From NCBI RefSeq assembly GCF_947259545.1, contig NZ_CAMYMK010000008.1, forward strand, positions 558,001 through 622,000: DNA of 64,000 nt, given 5' to 3'. A model generated the notes under the pieces. The model was not told the origin of the DNA, searched no databases, and saw only the letters and a list, made by a program, of their open reading frames with translations. Origin of the DNA: an uncultured Marinobacter sp. (lineage in GTDB: Bacteria > Pseudomonadota > Gammaproteobacteria > Pseudomonadales > Oleiphilaceae). Of this stretch, positions 51,833 to 61,107 are shown piece by piece; position 1 is the stretch's first letter; each line of letters starts with the position of its first letter. Made by a program: the position numbers and the translations under genes.

Positions 51833-53239
51833 TTGAAACGCAACATTCTGGCCACTGCGATTGCAGGGATGACAACACTGTCGGGAAGTTGGGCCGCGAC
51901 GGCAGCGGAGGTTGAATTCCACGGTGATATGGATAACCGCTTTCAGGCCTACACCAATCAAAGAGACTGGTTTGCTGGTGGTAACTCAGGTGGCGGTACG
52001 CTGAAAGATGACGAGCCGACCGAGAGCTTCGGCGAGGTCAAATATCGCTTCTGGGCGAAGGCAACTTCCGACGACAAGAAAGTTACCGGTGTATTCGCGA
52101 CGGAGATTGGTGGCATCCGCTACGGTGAGGGGTCGGGTGGCGACTATTCCGGTGATGGTGTGAACATCGAAACACGGTGGGCTTATGTGGATTTCTTGGT
52201 GCCCAACACGCTAGACCAGCGCGTCTCGCTGGGCTTGCAGCCAGTGTCAGTGAACCGACATGTCTGGACTGAAACCGCCACAGCCGCTGTTTGGAAAGGC
52301 TCACTGGGCTCTGGATTTGACTATCAGTTGTTATGGGGGCGAGGTGACTCTTCCAATGAGAGCGGCGTCGACTCAGAACAGGACGAAGGCTGGGATGGCG
52401 CGGACAACTTCGCGATCAACCTGAACAAGCGTTACTCACCGAACCTGAGCGCGGGCCTATTCTATCTCTATCAGATGAATGATCAAATTGCTGAGGGAGT
52501 AGGTACGGTAAATAGCAGGGAGTATGAACTGAAGAGTATCGCTGATAACTCCAAATATTCCGTTTCCAGCTTTGGGGTGGAGATGGATTATGGTCAAGAG
52601 ACGTCGCTAGGCCGCATGTTCGTGAAGGGTACGGTGATTGGCCAAAGCGGAACAATAGAAGGTGTAAATTTCGTCCCATTGAATGGTGCTACGAATCCCA
52701 ATACGAACTATGACCTTTCGACCGTTCTGGGACGCGGCGAGCTCGGGCTGCAATTTGGACCAAACCAACTGACGTACACCGTGCTCTACGCATCGGGCGA
52801 TGGCAATGAGAAAGACGGGGACTTCGACGCCTTCATCGCCACGGATGTCGACTTCAGCGACAGTATGATTTTTCAGGAAAACATGACGAGCGATGACTAC
52901 TTCGCCGAAACGCCCTATATCCTCGACAAAGGGTATTTCATGAACAAGCTACAGCTCGATCATAAAGTAGCGGCCAATATTACGGTCAGCGGAATGATTG
53001 TCTACAACCGCTTGGCTGAGGACATTGCACTTGCCGATGGATCGTCCTCAAAAGATCTCGGACTGGAATTTGGCTCCAAGGTCTCGTACTTCCCATACCC
53101 TTCGCTTGAGCTGTCGGCAGAAGCTGCATACCTGGCATCAGGCGATGCCATGGATGCGCTGGAGGAAACTGCCTTACAGGACGGCAAAAGCGATCAGGAC
53201 ATTGTTCATGTTGCCGGTCGGGTAAGGTACAAGTTCTAA
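51833..53239 (+). CDS. Outer-membrane beta-barrel protein, unknown substrate
   Basis: 468 residues from TTG 51833, chosen because GGAGGGG lies 8 bases upstream. A signal peptide (about 1-26) is followed by alternating amphipathic strands to the end (VEFHGDMDNRFQAYTNQRDWF; VKYRFWAKATSDDKKVTG; VHVAGRVRYKF). The terminal Phe and the strand pattern indicate a porin-like barrel. The style resembles putative porins in metal- or hydrocarbon-linked loci, but I cannot name a family. It ends in a clear terminator and is followed by the unknown periplasmic gene. Confidence 0.75.
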   Translation: MKRNILATAIAGMTTLSGSWAATAAEVEFHGDMDNRFQAYTNQRDWFAGGNSGGGTLKDDEPTESFGEVKYRFWAKATSDDKKVTGVFATEIGGIRYGEGSGGDYSGDGVNIETRWAYVDFLVPNTLDQRVSLGLQPVSVNRHVWTETATAAVWKGSLGSGFDYQLLWGRGDSSNESGVDSEQDEGWDGADNFAINLNKRYSPNLSAGLFYLYQMNDQIAEGVGTVNSREYELKSIADNSKYSVSSFGVEMDYGQETSLGRMFVKGTVIGQSGTIEGVNFVPLNGATNPNTNYDLSTVLGRGELGLQFGPNQLTYTVLYASGDGNEKDGDFDAFIATDVDFSDSMIFQENMTSDDYFAETPYILDKGYFMNKLQLDHKVAANITVSGMIVYNRLAEDIALADGSSSKDLGLEFGSKVSYFPYPSLELSAEAAYLASGDAMDALEETALQDGKSDQDIVHVAGRVRYKF

Positions 53240-53245
53240 CAAGAA

Positions 53246-53277
53246 CGGGGTGGTGGGAGCGCCACCCCGCTTTTGTT
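53246..53277 (+). terminator. Terminator after the barrel gene
   Basis: CGGGGTGG pairs with CCACCCCG, 8-base loop, followed by CTTTTGTT. It begins 7 bases after the stop at 53239. Confidence 0.85.
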
Positions 53278-53312
53278 ATACGAAATGAATCCGCATTAAG
53301 TGACTTTTTCCT

Positions 53313-54851
53313 ATGATGACTCGTTCTGCAGTATTTGTGTTCCTGATGCTACTACTAGCTGGTGCGGTACAGGCGGTTGAGCGTGAGCATCCAGCAAAGG
53401 CAAAGGTCATTCAGGTAGATCGTGATCAAAAAGTGCTTTCCCTCACAGTCGACGATGCCACTGTTGAGGTAGGTGATTTGTTTGTTGTGTTGCGGGAGCC
53501 TGATCATGCAGGCATCCCGGAGAAAAACCTTGCAGTCATCGGTATCGAGAGTATCGGAAAGGATCAAGCAGTAGGGAAAGTGCTGTTTGGAACGATGCCC
53601 TCCGTTGGCGCTGTATCGAAACGCTTCTACGGTATTCCGGCGGTGTTTACTGACAGAGTCGGCGATCCCACGCCGGTAACGCCGGCGTTGAAAGCCCGAT
53701 TTCCTGATCTTTTGTGGCGGGACGAGCCAGAGGCGTCAAACGATGTGCCATTGGTGCGCTTTCAAGTTACCGGGAGAGGTCAAGCCGTTGCGACCTACAA
53801 TAACACCTGGTTGGTCGGCATCGTACAGACCGATGCTGAAGCACATCGGGTAGGTTCAGTTGAGGGGGAGGCTTCATCGTCTCCATATGCGAAGCTGCCA
53901 ATCAATGCAAAGTCGTTGTCCGCGTTTCGTTCTGGCAGCGATTACTATTTTGCGGCGGAGCATGGAAACAAACTCAGCTTTTTCCTTGTTGATTCCAGCG
54001 GGGCTGTTCAGAGCCTGGCGTCCATTGAGGTGCCCCGTCGGGAGAAAGTCATCCGAATGGACTGGTACGTTTCAGAGAACTCATATTACCTCATTTTGAA
54101 TCAGTGGAATGGCCGTAGTGTTTCAAGTTCTTTGATCCAGTTGGCCGAGGGGAAGGCTGAAACCATCGGTTTCATTCCCTTAATCTTGGGATTGCAGGAT
54201 TTGGACGCTGACGGTCGCCGGGAAACTATTCTCGGGCAGTCTTTCTACTCAGAGCAGGGGTTTGGTTCAGAGATCTATAAAATATCAATCTCACCGAACG
54301 GGCCTGATCTTGAGAAGGCCGTTCATGAAGAATTAAGCCAGTACACGCCAGTGTTCCGGGTAATCGGTGCCGTTGTTCAGAACGAACCGAGACCTTTGAA
54401 TATGGTGACCGTCTCCCAAGGGAAGGTTTCATTTTTCCCTGCTGGCACCGAGGGCCCACATCTGGACTATGAGATTGGAAGCCGGGTGGCAGGCACGAGT
54501 ATGACTTACGACGTGTCGCCTGAGTTGGTGTTTAGTCCGAGGCAAACACTATTTTTGCCGAACCTGCTCGTACGCTCCGGTGGGGACGCAGTTAATATCG
54601 GGATTCCACAGGAATCCAGTGCAGCCGAAGATATGATAGGTGTTTATGATACTCGAGTTGATTGGTTGACGCTGAGATCCGGGAAATCTCCCAAAACGCA
54701 GTCAACAAGTCTTCTAACGTCGGTTCCGGTGTCCCCCGTATCAGGCAATACAGAGTTATTCTTTATGTCGCCGGATGAAAACTCAGTTCAAAGTGACAGT
54801 TTTGACGTTGAGACGTTGGTGTATCGGGCTGCTATGCCTACTGGTCGCTGA
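53313..54851 (+). CDS. Exported protein with FG-GAP-like repeat, unknown function
   Basis: 512 residues; ATG codons at 53313 and 53316. A signal peptide (about 1-22) is followed by a small domain (about 25-105; AKVIQVDRDQKVLSLTVDDATVEVGDLFVVLRE ... GKVLFG). That domain resembles the C-terminal domain of FlgT-like proteins. The rest (about 130-500) looks like a beta-propeller, with a VCBS/FG-GAP-style calcium loop LGLQDLDADGRRETILG. It may sit in the periplasm or outside the cell. The neighbours are a beta-barrel gene and a kinase gene. No function can be assigned. Confidence 0.65.
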   Translation: MMTRSAVFVFLMLLLAGAVQAVEREHPAKAKVIQVDRDQKVLSLTVDDATVEVGDLFVVLREPDHAGIPEKNLAVIGIESIGKDQAVGKVLFGTMPSVGAVSKRFYGIPAVFTDRVGDPTPVTPALKARFPDLLWRDEPEASNDVPLVRFQVTGRGQAVATYNNTWLVGIVQTDAEAHRVGSVEGEASSSPYAKLPINAKSLSAFRSGSDYYFAAEHGNKLSFFLVDSSGAVQSLASIEVPRREKVIRMDWYVSENSYYLILNQWNGRSVSSSLIQLAEGKAETIGFIPLILGLQDLDADGRRETILGQSFYSEQGFGSEIYKISISPNGPDLEKAVHEELSQYTPVFRVIGAVVQNEPRPLNMVTVSQGKVSFFPAGTEGPHLDYEIGSRVAGTSMTYDVSPELVFSPRQTLFLPNLLVRSGGDAVNIGIPQESSAAEDMIGVYDTRVDWLTLRSGKSPKTQSTSLLTSVPVSPVSGNTELFFMSPDENSVQSDSFDVETLVYRAAMPTGR

Positions 54852-54881
54852 CTAAAGCTGGATAAGTTGCCCTTGTAGTCG

Positions 54882-56207
54882 TCAAATGCTTCTGGGAAGC
54901 TCGATTAGAACCCGAAGACCACCTTTGGGTGATATAGAAAAATGCATGGCACCACCGTAGTCATTGATGATTTCCTCAACGATTGATAGGCCAAGGCCAT
55001 AGCCAGGGGTTTTTTCGTCCAGTCTTTTCTGGCGCTTGGTAAGATCGGCGAGTTGGTGTGACGCTACTCCGGGGCCGTCATCTTCAACAAGAATGGTCAA
55101 AGTGTCATCGTGAAGTTTCAAGTGTAGATGAACTTCCTGAGAGCACCATTTGCTTGCGTTATCAAGCACATTACCCAAGATCTCATTAAAATCACGCTCA
55201 TCAATTGGCCAGACAAGCTCTCTGGGTAATGTTTCTTGAAGATGGATCTGTTTGTAAGGATAGATTCGACTGACTACGTCCACCAGTGCCAGAGTTCTCT
55301 CAATGATCGGTGTCGCCTTTCCAATGTACTGACCGGACATTTCGGTTTTTCTCATTTGAGTGTCGATCAGCTCGTGCATTTCAGACAGTTGAGACTTAAT
55401 TTGACTCGCGATTGTGGTGGGAATGGCTTCGTCATTGATCATGGAGTTTATGACGGCAAGGGGGGTTTTTAAGCTATGAGAAATATCTGCGGCTAGGTGG
55501 CGTGAACGGGTAAGTTTTTTGTCGTACGACTCTAATAGACGATTAAGATGTTTGACAAGTTCATTGAATTCTTCAGGTACGTTCTCATCCAGTCTATTAC
55601 GCTGACCCTTTTTAAGCGACGTTAATTGGGCACTCATCATTTTTAAGGGTTTTAGTGCGATAGTTACCCCAATAAATATGATCAATGATATCGTAACGAG
55701 AATTGTAAAAGATATTATCCATATAAGAACGTGGATTTTGTCAAGCGTGTTTGGTGAGTAGGAGCTTTTTTCAATTATAGTAACGCTTAGTTTATCTTGT
55801 CTGTTATTAAATATTCTGTAGTAGCCAAGGATTGATCGATCATCATCCGATATGTGAAAAATTCCAGGCTTTCTGAACGATTCTACCACCTGTAATTTCG
55901 GTTTAATGTTCTCGCTTGTAAAACTCCGACCTTGACTGTCTTCGATGTGAACTGAATATTGAGACAATGAAAAATTTCTGAGAGAGGATTTTGTAATTTC
56001 TTCTTTATCATTTGTTAGCATCTTTGAGAGTCGGTTAGCTGCAGCCTCTAGCTGCTGCCTGTGAAGCTCGTCATGGATATAGTCGATTAAAAGGGTGTGT
56101 GAGAAGAATATCAGCCCGGTACACGCGAAACCCGTTAGCGTCAGGAAAGTAAGCAGTTTCCGTTTTATTGAAGGGCGTTGTTGTTTTCTGGGCATGTTGT
56201 CTGCCAA
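54882..56207 (-). CDS. PhoQ-like sensor histidine kinase without adjacent regulator
   Basis: 441 residues. Two membrane helices (about 17-38 and 160-184) flank a periplasmic sensor of about 120 residues, then a HAMP-like linker. The phospho-acceptor is His244 in ADISHSLKTPLAV. The ATPase boxes are ILGNVLDNASKW, VEDDGPGV and GYGLGLSIVEEI. SHSLKTPLAV is the PhoQ-type H-box. No response regulator gene flanks it on either side. An internal ATG at 56195 is another possible start. The upstream gene has its own terminator, so this gene needs its own promoter or read-through. Confidence 0.88.
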   Translation of the reverse strand: MADNMPRKQQRPSIKRKLLTFLTLTGFACTGLIFFSHTLLIDYIHDELHRQQLEAAANRLSKMLTNDKEEITKSSLRNFSLSQYSVHIEDSQGRSFTSENIKPKLQVVESFRKPGIFHISDDDRSILGYYRIFNNRQDKLSVTIIEKSSYSPNTLDKIHVLIWIISFTILVTISLIIFIGVTIALKPLKMMSAQLTSLKKGQRNRLDENVPEEFNELVKHLNRLLESYDKKLTRSRHLAADISHSLKTPLAVINSMINDEAIPTTIASQIKSQLSEMHELIDTQMRKTEMSGQYIGKATPIIERTLALVDVVSRIYPYKQIHLQETLPRELVWPIDERDFNEILGNVLDNASKWCSQEVHLHLKLHDDTLTILVEDDGPGVASHQLADLTKRQKRLDEKTPGYGLGLSIVEEIINDYGGAMHFSISPKGGLRVLIELPRSI

Positions 56208-56244
56208 GCAGGTGGTTAGAATTTGTTATCGACTAAATCTAGGC

Positions 56245-56276
56245 CTAAAAAAGCCGCACTACAAAAGTAGTGCGGC
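56245..56276 (-). terminator. Minus-strand terminator of the small exported-protein gene
   Basis: Perfect 10-base stem GCCGCACTAC / GTAGTGCGGC with a 4-base loop; on the minus strand it is followed by six T (56247-56252 read in reverse). It separates the small gene from the kinase gene. Confidence 0.9.
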
Positions 56277-56381
56277 AAGACGGAATGGTGGAGACCATTC
56301 ACGATGCAACTGGTTTTAGAATGTCGTGTATCGACAAGTTTCTATTATTCAATCGAAAAAGCTATTGGTGCGACATTATTT

Positions 56382-56678
56382 CTAATGAGTAAGCTGATCT
56401 TTTGAGAATTGGTCTGATTTAGATAGATTAATATCGCCCGACTTCATCATCTCGTGATAAATGTCGTCTTTATTCGATTGCATCAATTTTCGGCGAGCTT
56501 CCATGCCTACTTCAGATAAGGCTGCCTGAGTCATTACCCTATGCTGTCTCTTCATGTCCTGAACGCTGCTTTCGGAGAGCATGTTTTGTGCCAGGCTGCC
56601 GTCATTGGCCTCAGAGGCATGGAGACTTCCTGCCGCCAAGGTTAATGCTAGAGATGTGAGCAAGAGATGTTTTCTCAT
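56382..56678 (-). CDS. Small exported helical protein, unknown function
   Basis: 98 residues from ATG 56678 (AAGGTGA upstream). A signal peptide (about 1-22, cleaved near LHA/SE) is followed by a mostly helical, charged mature part rich in Met and Ser (LAQNMLSESSVQDMKRQHRVMTQAALSEVGMEARRKLMQ). I recognise no family. Its size, export and position between a PhoQ-like kinase and metal efflux genes recall small periplasmic metal sensors such as CzcE or CnrX in style, but no sequence motif supports that. Confidence 0.6.
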   Translation of the reverse strand: MRKHLLLTSLALTLAAGSLHASEANDGSLAQNMLSESSVQDMKRQHRVMTQAALSEVGMEARRKLMQSNKDDIYHEMMKSGDINLSKSDQFSKDQLTH

Positions 56679-56708
56679 AGAGTCACCTTTAAGTTGAATG
56701 GTCTGCAT

Positions 56709-57013
56709 CCCGATGGAAACAGATGAACTTTAACTCAGCTTGAAAAAATAAAATTAGATGATGAAAAGAGAGCACGGCTAGAAAAGCGGGGGCGACGGGG
56801 TCGTTAATACAAAGGTGTTAAGGAGGCGTTTTTTCAATTTCGTTTCAAGTTCATCTGCTATCAATGGCAAGTCGTTGTTCTGGCGGAAAGAGCGAGAACA
56901 ATGAACCACTTACCGGTAGTGGCCGACAACTGAAGCGCATTAGCTGTCTGTTTGTTCAGGGCCAAGTACCGGTCTGATGACATACAACGAAAGCCCATGG
57001 AGACTGATTTACA
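56709..57013. other. Divergent regulatory region
   Basis: 305 bases between the small minus-strand gene and the DcaP-like porin gene. No gene is supported. It is AT-rich at 56740-56860 and should hold both promoters. No clear operator dyad was found. Confidence 0.5.
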
Positions 57014-58267
57014 ATGCAAACTAATAAACTCAGGTTAGCGATTAGAGCAACACTAGCGCTTTCGGTTACGGGTCTGCTGGCCCCGTCTGTTCATGCGCAA
57101 TCTGCAACTGAACTTCAGACACAGATTAATGATTTGCAGCGCCAATTGGATGACATGGCGGAAAGTAAGGGGGCGGAAGGTTGGATGGTGCCTGGCACCA
57201 ACACCACTGTAACAATCGGTGGCTATGTCAAGCTGGACATGATCTATGATTTTGATCAGGACATGGGTGACAGCCTGTTCGTAGCAGGCCTTGATACTGC
57301 TAATAGCGATAGCGACCCTTCATTCCGAGCCCATGCTCGACAATCACGGGTTCGCATTAAGACAACCACGCCAACCGAAGTGGGTGATGTCAAAACGACC
57401 GTTGAAGGTGACTTCTACGGTGGTGGCGGTGATGAAGTTTTCTCCAACTCCAGAGGGCTGCGTCTTCGTCACGCCTATGGTGAGCTGAACGGCCTGCTCG
57501 CCGGTCAAACCTGGAGTAACTTCATGCAATTTACCGCCTATCCGTCCACGGTTGATTTCGACGGCCCAGTAGGTGTTTCTTTTATTCGTCAGGCACAGTT
57601 GCGCTACACCATGCCTCTTGGCGGCGGTGCTAATTTTTCCGTTTCTGCTGAGAATCCGGAAACAACGGGTTTTGACGGCTCCCGCGATAATGCGCCGGAT
57701 CTGACTGCCAAGTACAAGTGGGCCGGCAGTGCTGGTGGCATTGAAGTTGCCGGTCTGGCACGTTCGCTTCAGACTGACTCTGCAGCTGCTACGGGCGACG
57801 ATAACGCCTTTGGTTATGGCGTTTTGATTGCTGGTCGGCTAAGCCTGACCGACGCCACCACGGTCATGGCAGGGGCGATCTTTGGTGACGGCGTGGGTCG
57901 TTACATCTACAGTTCCTTCAGCAATAATGACAGCAGCGCTAGCCGCACTGGTATTGGTGAAGCATACATCGACGCCAACGGCGATCTTGAAACCATTGAG
58001 GCATACGGTGCCAACGTTGCTATCAGTCAGCAGTGGACGCCGAAGTTCTCCTCTGGTCTGTCCTATGGGCGCGTAGAGGGCGATCAGCCAGCAGATCTGT
58101 TCCCGAACTCCTTTGAAACCCTGCAAAGCGTTCACTTCAGCAACTTCTACAAAGTTGCTGACCCGGTAACGCTGGGATTGGAGCTTTCCTTCGCAGACAA
58201 AGAGTTGGCCAATGGCGAATCTGCTGATAACACTCGCCTGCAACTGGCTGCGCAGTTCGATTTTTAA
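57014..58267 (+). CDS. DcaP-like trimeric porin
   Basis: 417 residues. Signal peptide (about 1-29, ending VHA/QS). A short periplasmic coiled coil follows (about 33-55; TELQTQINDLQRQLDDM), then a barrel with VTIGGYVKLDMIYDFDQDMGD, ARQSRVRIKTTTPT, and LRHAYGELNGLLAGQTWSNFM. It ends in LQLAAQFDF with terminal Phe. A coiled coil before the barrel is typical of DcaP proteins, which pass negatively charged small molecules such as dicarboxylates. It is followed by a terminator, so it is separate from the efflux operon. Confidence 0.85.
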   Translation: MQTNKLRLAIRATLALSVTGLLAPSVHAQSATELQTQINDLQRQLDDMAESKGAEGWMVPGTNTTVTIGGYVKLDMIYDFDQDMGDSLFVAGLDTANSDSDPSFRAHARQSRVRIKTTTPTEVGDVKTTVEGDFYGGGGDEVFSNSRGLRLRHAYGELNGLLAGQTWSNFMQFTAYPSTVDFDGPVGVSFIRQAQLRYTMPLGGGANFSVSAENPETTGFDGSRDNAPDLTAKYKWAGSAGGIEVAGLARSLQTDSAAATGDDNAFGYGVLIAGRLSLTDATTVMAGAIFGDGVGRYIYSSFSNNDSSASRTGIGEAYIDANGDLETIEAYGANVAISQQWTPKFSSGLSYGRVEGDQPADLFPNSFETLQSVHFSNFYKVADPVTLGLELSFADKELANGESADNTRLQLAAQFDF

Positions 58268-58300
58268 TCGTTCATAGTGTTGCTTCACATAATTGGACCC

Positions 58301-58332
58301 AACGACGGGCTGAAATAGGCCCGTCGTTTCTT
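58301..58332 (+). terminator. Terminator of the DcaP-like gene
   Basis: AACGACGGGC pairs with GCCCGTCGTT around an 8-base loop, followed by a short T-rich tail. The next 225 bases before the efflux operon show no gene. Confidence 0.85.
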
Positions 58333-58557
58333 ATCTGCGCTCCCTCCCATGCGCTGGACGATGCCCTCCTCTTTTGTCTCTTTCTTTCACCTCTTTTTGG
58401 CGTATACCCCGCCATAGTTTCGTTGAACTCCGTACGAGTTTAGGTGTGATGGCGCCGAATTCAGACTGATTTAAAGGTCTGTCTGTAGGGTCGTCCTGGC
58501 ACTTACGGCGAAAACGCTGATTCATGTATCTCAGTCAAATAGCCAGGATGATATTGA

Positions 58558-59859
58558 ATGAACAAACGACTGTTGTTGTGGGTGCTGATAGTACCCGGAG
58601 TCTTGAACGTCATGCCTTCGGCGGCGGCCACCGCCGGGGAGAGCGTTTCACTCAAGGAGTACCAGCAAGCCAAGGCCAGACAGGCTGTCTCTTTGAATGA
58701 GGCAATGGTAATGGCATTTGAGAATAGCCCGATATTGGCTTTAAGGCGGGCTGCGGTGTCCATGCAGGAAGCCGAGCTCGATCATGCCAGCCGCTGGGCG
58801 CCCAGCAACCCGGAGCTTGAGCTGAGTGGCCGTGATAATCCAGATAAGGCAGATCAGTCACTGAATTACGAGGTTCGGGTTACTCAGGAAGTCTGGATGG
58901 GCAATCGGGGCGATCTCGGTCAGTCGCGTGCTCAGAGCACTCTCACTTCTCAACAGCAGGAACTTGAATACCTGAAGGTGGCGACCAAGGCCCGAGTGCG
59001 GTCAGCCTACTTCAAAATACTGCTTGCACAGAAAGAACTGGAAACGGCAAGCCGCACCGTTGAGCTGATGCAGCGAACCAAAGAGCTGGTCGAGGTGTCC
59101 GTTGAGCGGGGCAAACAGACCCGGATTGACCTCAATACCGCTGTCATTGGCTTGGCAAGAGCTAAGAGCCAGAAGGCCGAAGCGGAGCAAAAGCTTAGGC
59201 AATCAAAAATTGACCTGACGGAAGTTCTTGGGGTGTCCCCCTCCGATGCGGTAGGGGTCGTGGGAGAACTCAATGTAGCTCGTGCCAACTTGCCACCAAC
59301 TAATCGCCTGGTCGCGCTGGCTCAGCGCCAGAGAGGGGATCTGAAGGCGGCAGCAGCCAGAATTGCTGCGAATGAGTCCGGCCTGGAACTGGCCAAGAGT
59401 CTAAGTATTCCGAACCTGAAAGTGTTCGGGTTCTACGAGCGGGAGGAAAGATCCAACCTTTTTGGTGCGGGTGTGTCGATGCCTCTGACTGTGTTTCATG
59501 ATTATTCCGGTGAAAAAAGGAAGGCCTCGGCTCAGTTGAAAATGTCCGAGCTTGAGGCCGAGGCACTGCGTTTGGCGACTGAACGCCAGGTCGTATCTGC
59601 TGTAGCTCAGTACGAATCCGCCGTACGCAGATTGCGCCAGATGAACGAGTCGATTCTCGAGCGTTCGGAGGAAACGCTGCAACTTATGCAGAAAGCTCTT
59701 CAAGCGGGAAAAGTCGATGCTTCCGATGTCCTGTCCGCTCAGGACAATCTTTTGTCGGTGAGGAAGGAATACGTCAAAGTGCAACACGACTATATCGACG
59801 CCGTCCGGGCGTTGGAAGTGAGCACCGGCGGTGCCCTTTCAATGTCATCCGGTTCCTGA
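58558..59859 (+). CDS. TolC-family outer-membrane channel of a metal efflux system (CzcC/CusC-like)
   Basis: 433 residues. Signal peptide (about 1-24), then two OEP repeats of long helices and strands (VSLNEAMVMAFENSPILALRRAAV, and the second half from about 250). SYVEV-like segments (NPELELSGRDNP, YEVRVTQEVWMGNRGDLGQ) belong to the CzcC group. It should provide the exit duct through the outer membrane for the adaptor and RND pump encoded next. It starts the operon; 49 bases separate it from the adaptor gene. Confidence 0.88.
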   Translation: MNKRLLLWVLIVPGVLNVMPSAAATAGESVSLKEYQQAKARQAVSLNEAMVMAFENSPILALRRAAVSMQEAELDHASRWAPSNPELELSGRDNPDKADQSLNYEVRVTQEVWMGNRGDLGQSRAQSTLTSQQQELEYLKVATKARVRSAYFKILLAQKELETASRTVELMQRTKELVEVSVERGKQTRIDLNTAVIGLARAKSQKAEAEQKLRQSKIDLTEVLGVSPSDAVGVVGELNVARANLPPTNRLVALAQRQRGDLKAAAARIAANESGLELAKSLSIPNLKVFGFYEREERSNLFGAGVSMPLTVFHDYSGEKRKASAQLKMSELEAEALRLATERQVVSAVAQYESAVRRLRQMNESILERSEETLQLMQKALQAGKVDASDVLSAQDNLLSVRKEYVKVQHDYIDAVRALEVSTGGALSMSSGS

Positions 59860-59908
59860 TGACAAGAAAATTAATGGTTGAACGTTCTCTTATATCGAAG
59901 GTGTTTAG

Positions 59909-61093
59909 ATGATTCGAAATCTGCAGATATTGTTTGTCGCGATCAGTTTTCTGGTCTATCAGCCACTGGCGTACGGCGCCGAAGAAGCCGAAGGAGGGCA
60001 GCACCAAAAGGGTGAGGCTGGGCACTCGGCTGAAGGCAGTGAGGCCCGCGAAGTTCATCTGACTCCAGAGCAGAGGGAGTTGCTCTCCGTGCAGACTGTA
60101 ACGGTGCCCCGAGGTCGTGCTGATAATATCGTTACTGCGCCAGCTGAAGTTCATTATGTTCCGGATCGCGTCGCTGAGGTAGGGCCGCTATTGCAGGGAA
60201 AGCTTACGAGACTGGCTGTTGATCTGGGGGACCAGGTTGAAAAAGGCCAGTTGTTGGCCACGTTAAACAGCGTTGAGTTGGCTCGCATTCGTTCCCGCCT
60301 GAACTCGTTGAAAGCTCGGAAAGAAGCCGCGACTGCGGAGTATCAGCGAGAAAAGCAATTGCGGAGTGAAAGCTTCACCAGCGAAGAAGAGTTCCTGGAC
60401 GCCAAGGCCGCTTATCTTGAGATTACAGCGGAGTACGATTCAATTCGTGAGCAACTGGAGGTTTTTGGCAGTGATTCGTCAGGCGCAGATAGCAGTCTTG
60501 CACAGTACGCGCTCCGTTCTCCTATCCAGGGGCGCATTGAGCGCATGGATGCCCGGTTGGGCCAAACCTTAAGCTCTTCAGATACGCCTTTTACCGTAGC
60601 TGATACCTCTGTGGTGTGGGTGATGTTGCAAGTTGCCGAAACTGACATTGGCAGGGTATCCGTCGGAGATGAAGTTCAGGTCTTCTCAAAGTCGGTTGCA
60701 GACCGCTTTCACACCGGGGAAGTGTCCTGGATCTCAAATGAGCTTGATGAGGAAACCCGCACCATTACGGTTCGCGTTGTACTCGAATCCCCCAACGGCG
60801 ACCTTCGTCCAAATACCTATGCCAAAGCGAGAGTCATGACTCAATCGGCGGCATCACTGCCCCTAGTTCCACACGATGCCGTGCAAACCATCGATGACGA
60901 GTCCGTTGTATTTGTTCCGGGTAATGAAGGGGGAGCCTACAAGGCGGTTCCAGTCACTCTTGGTAAGGAGGCTAACGACTGGATAGAGATTAAGTCCGGC
61001 ATCAGCGCAAACACGGAAGTGGTCTCAGTGGGCGCTTTTGATCTGATGTCGGCCATTACCGCCAGTGGCCGCAGCGCCGCTCACGGACACTAA
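59909..61093 (+). CDS. RND efflux periplasmic adaptor (CzcB/CusB-like)
   Basis: 394 residues. A signal peptide (about 1-24) is followed by a His-containing stretch (GGQHQKGEAGHSAEGS). The lipoyl/barrel-sandwich half is RVAEVGPLLQGKLTRLAVDLGDQVEKGQLLATLNSVEL. A helical hairpin, the second lipoyl half (YALRSPIQGRIERMDARLGQTLSSSDTPFTVAD) and a beta-barrel domain with ISNELDEETRTITVRVVLESP follow. It connects the RND pump to the TolC-type channel and may pass metal ions to the pump. It lies 14 bases upstream of the pump gene. Confidence 0.9.
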   Translation: MIRNLQILFVAISFLVYQPLAYGAEEAEGGQHQKGEAGHSAEGSEAREVHLTPEQRELLSVQTVTVPRGRADNIVTAPAEVHYVPDRVAEVGPLLQGKLTRLAVDLGDQVEKGQLLATLNSVELARIRSRLNSLKARKEAATAEYQREKQLRSESFTSEEEFLDAKAAYLEITAEYDSIREQLEVFGSDSSGADSSLAQYALRSPIQGRIERMDARLGQTLSSSDTPFTVADTSVVWVMLQVAETDIGRVSVGDEVQVFSKSVADRFHTGEVSWISNELDEETRTITVRVVLESPNGDLRPNTYAKARVMTQSAASLPLVPHDAVQTIDDESVVFVPGNEGGAYKAVPVTLGKEANDWIEIKSGISANTEVVSVGAFDLMSAITASGRSAAHGH

Positions 61094-61107
61094 TACTCGG
61101 GGGGAGC

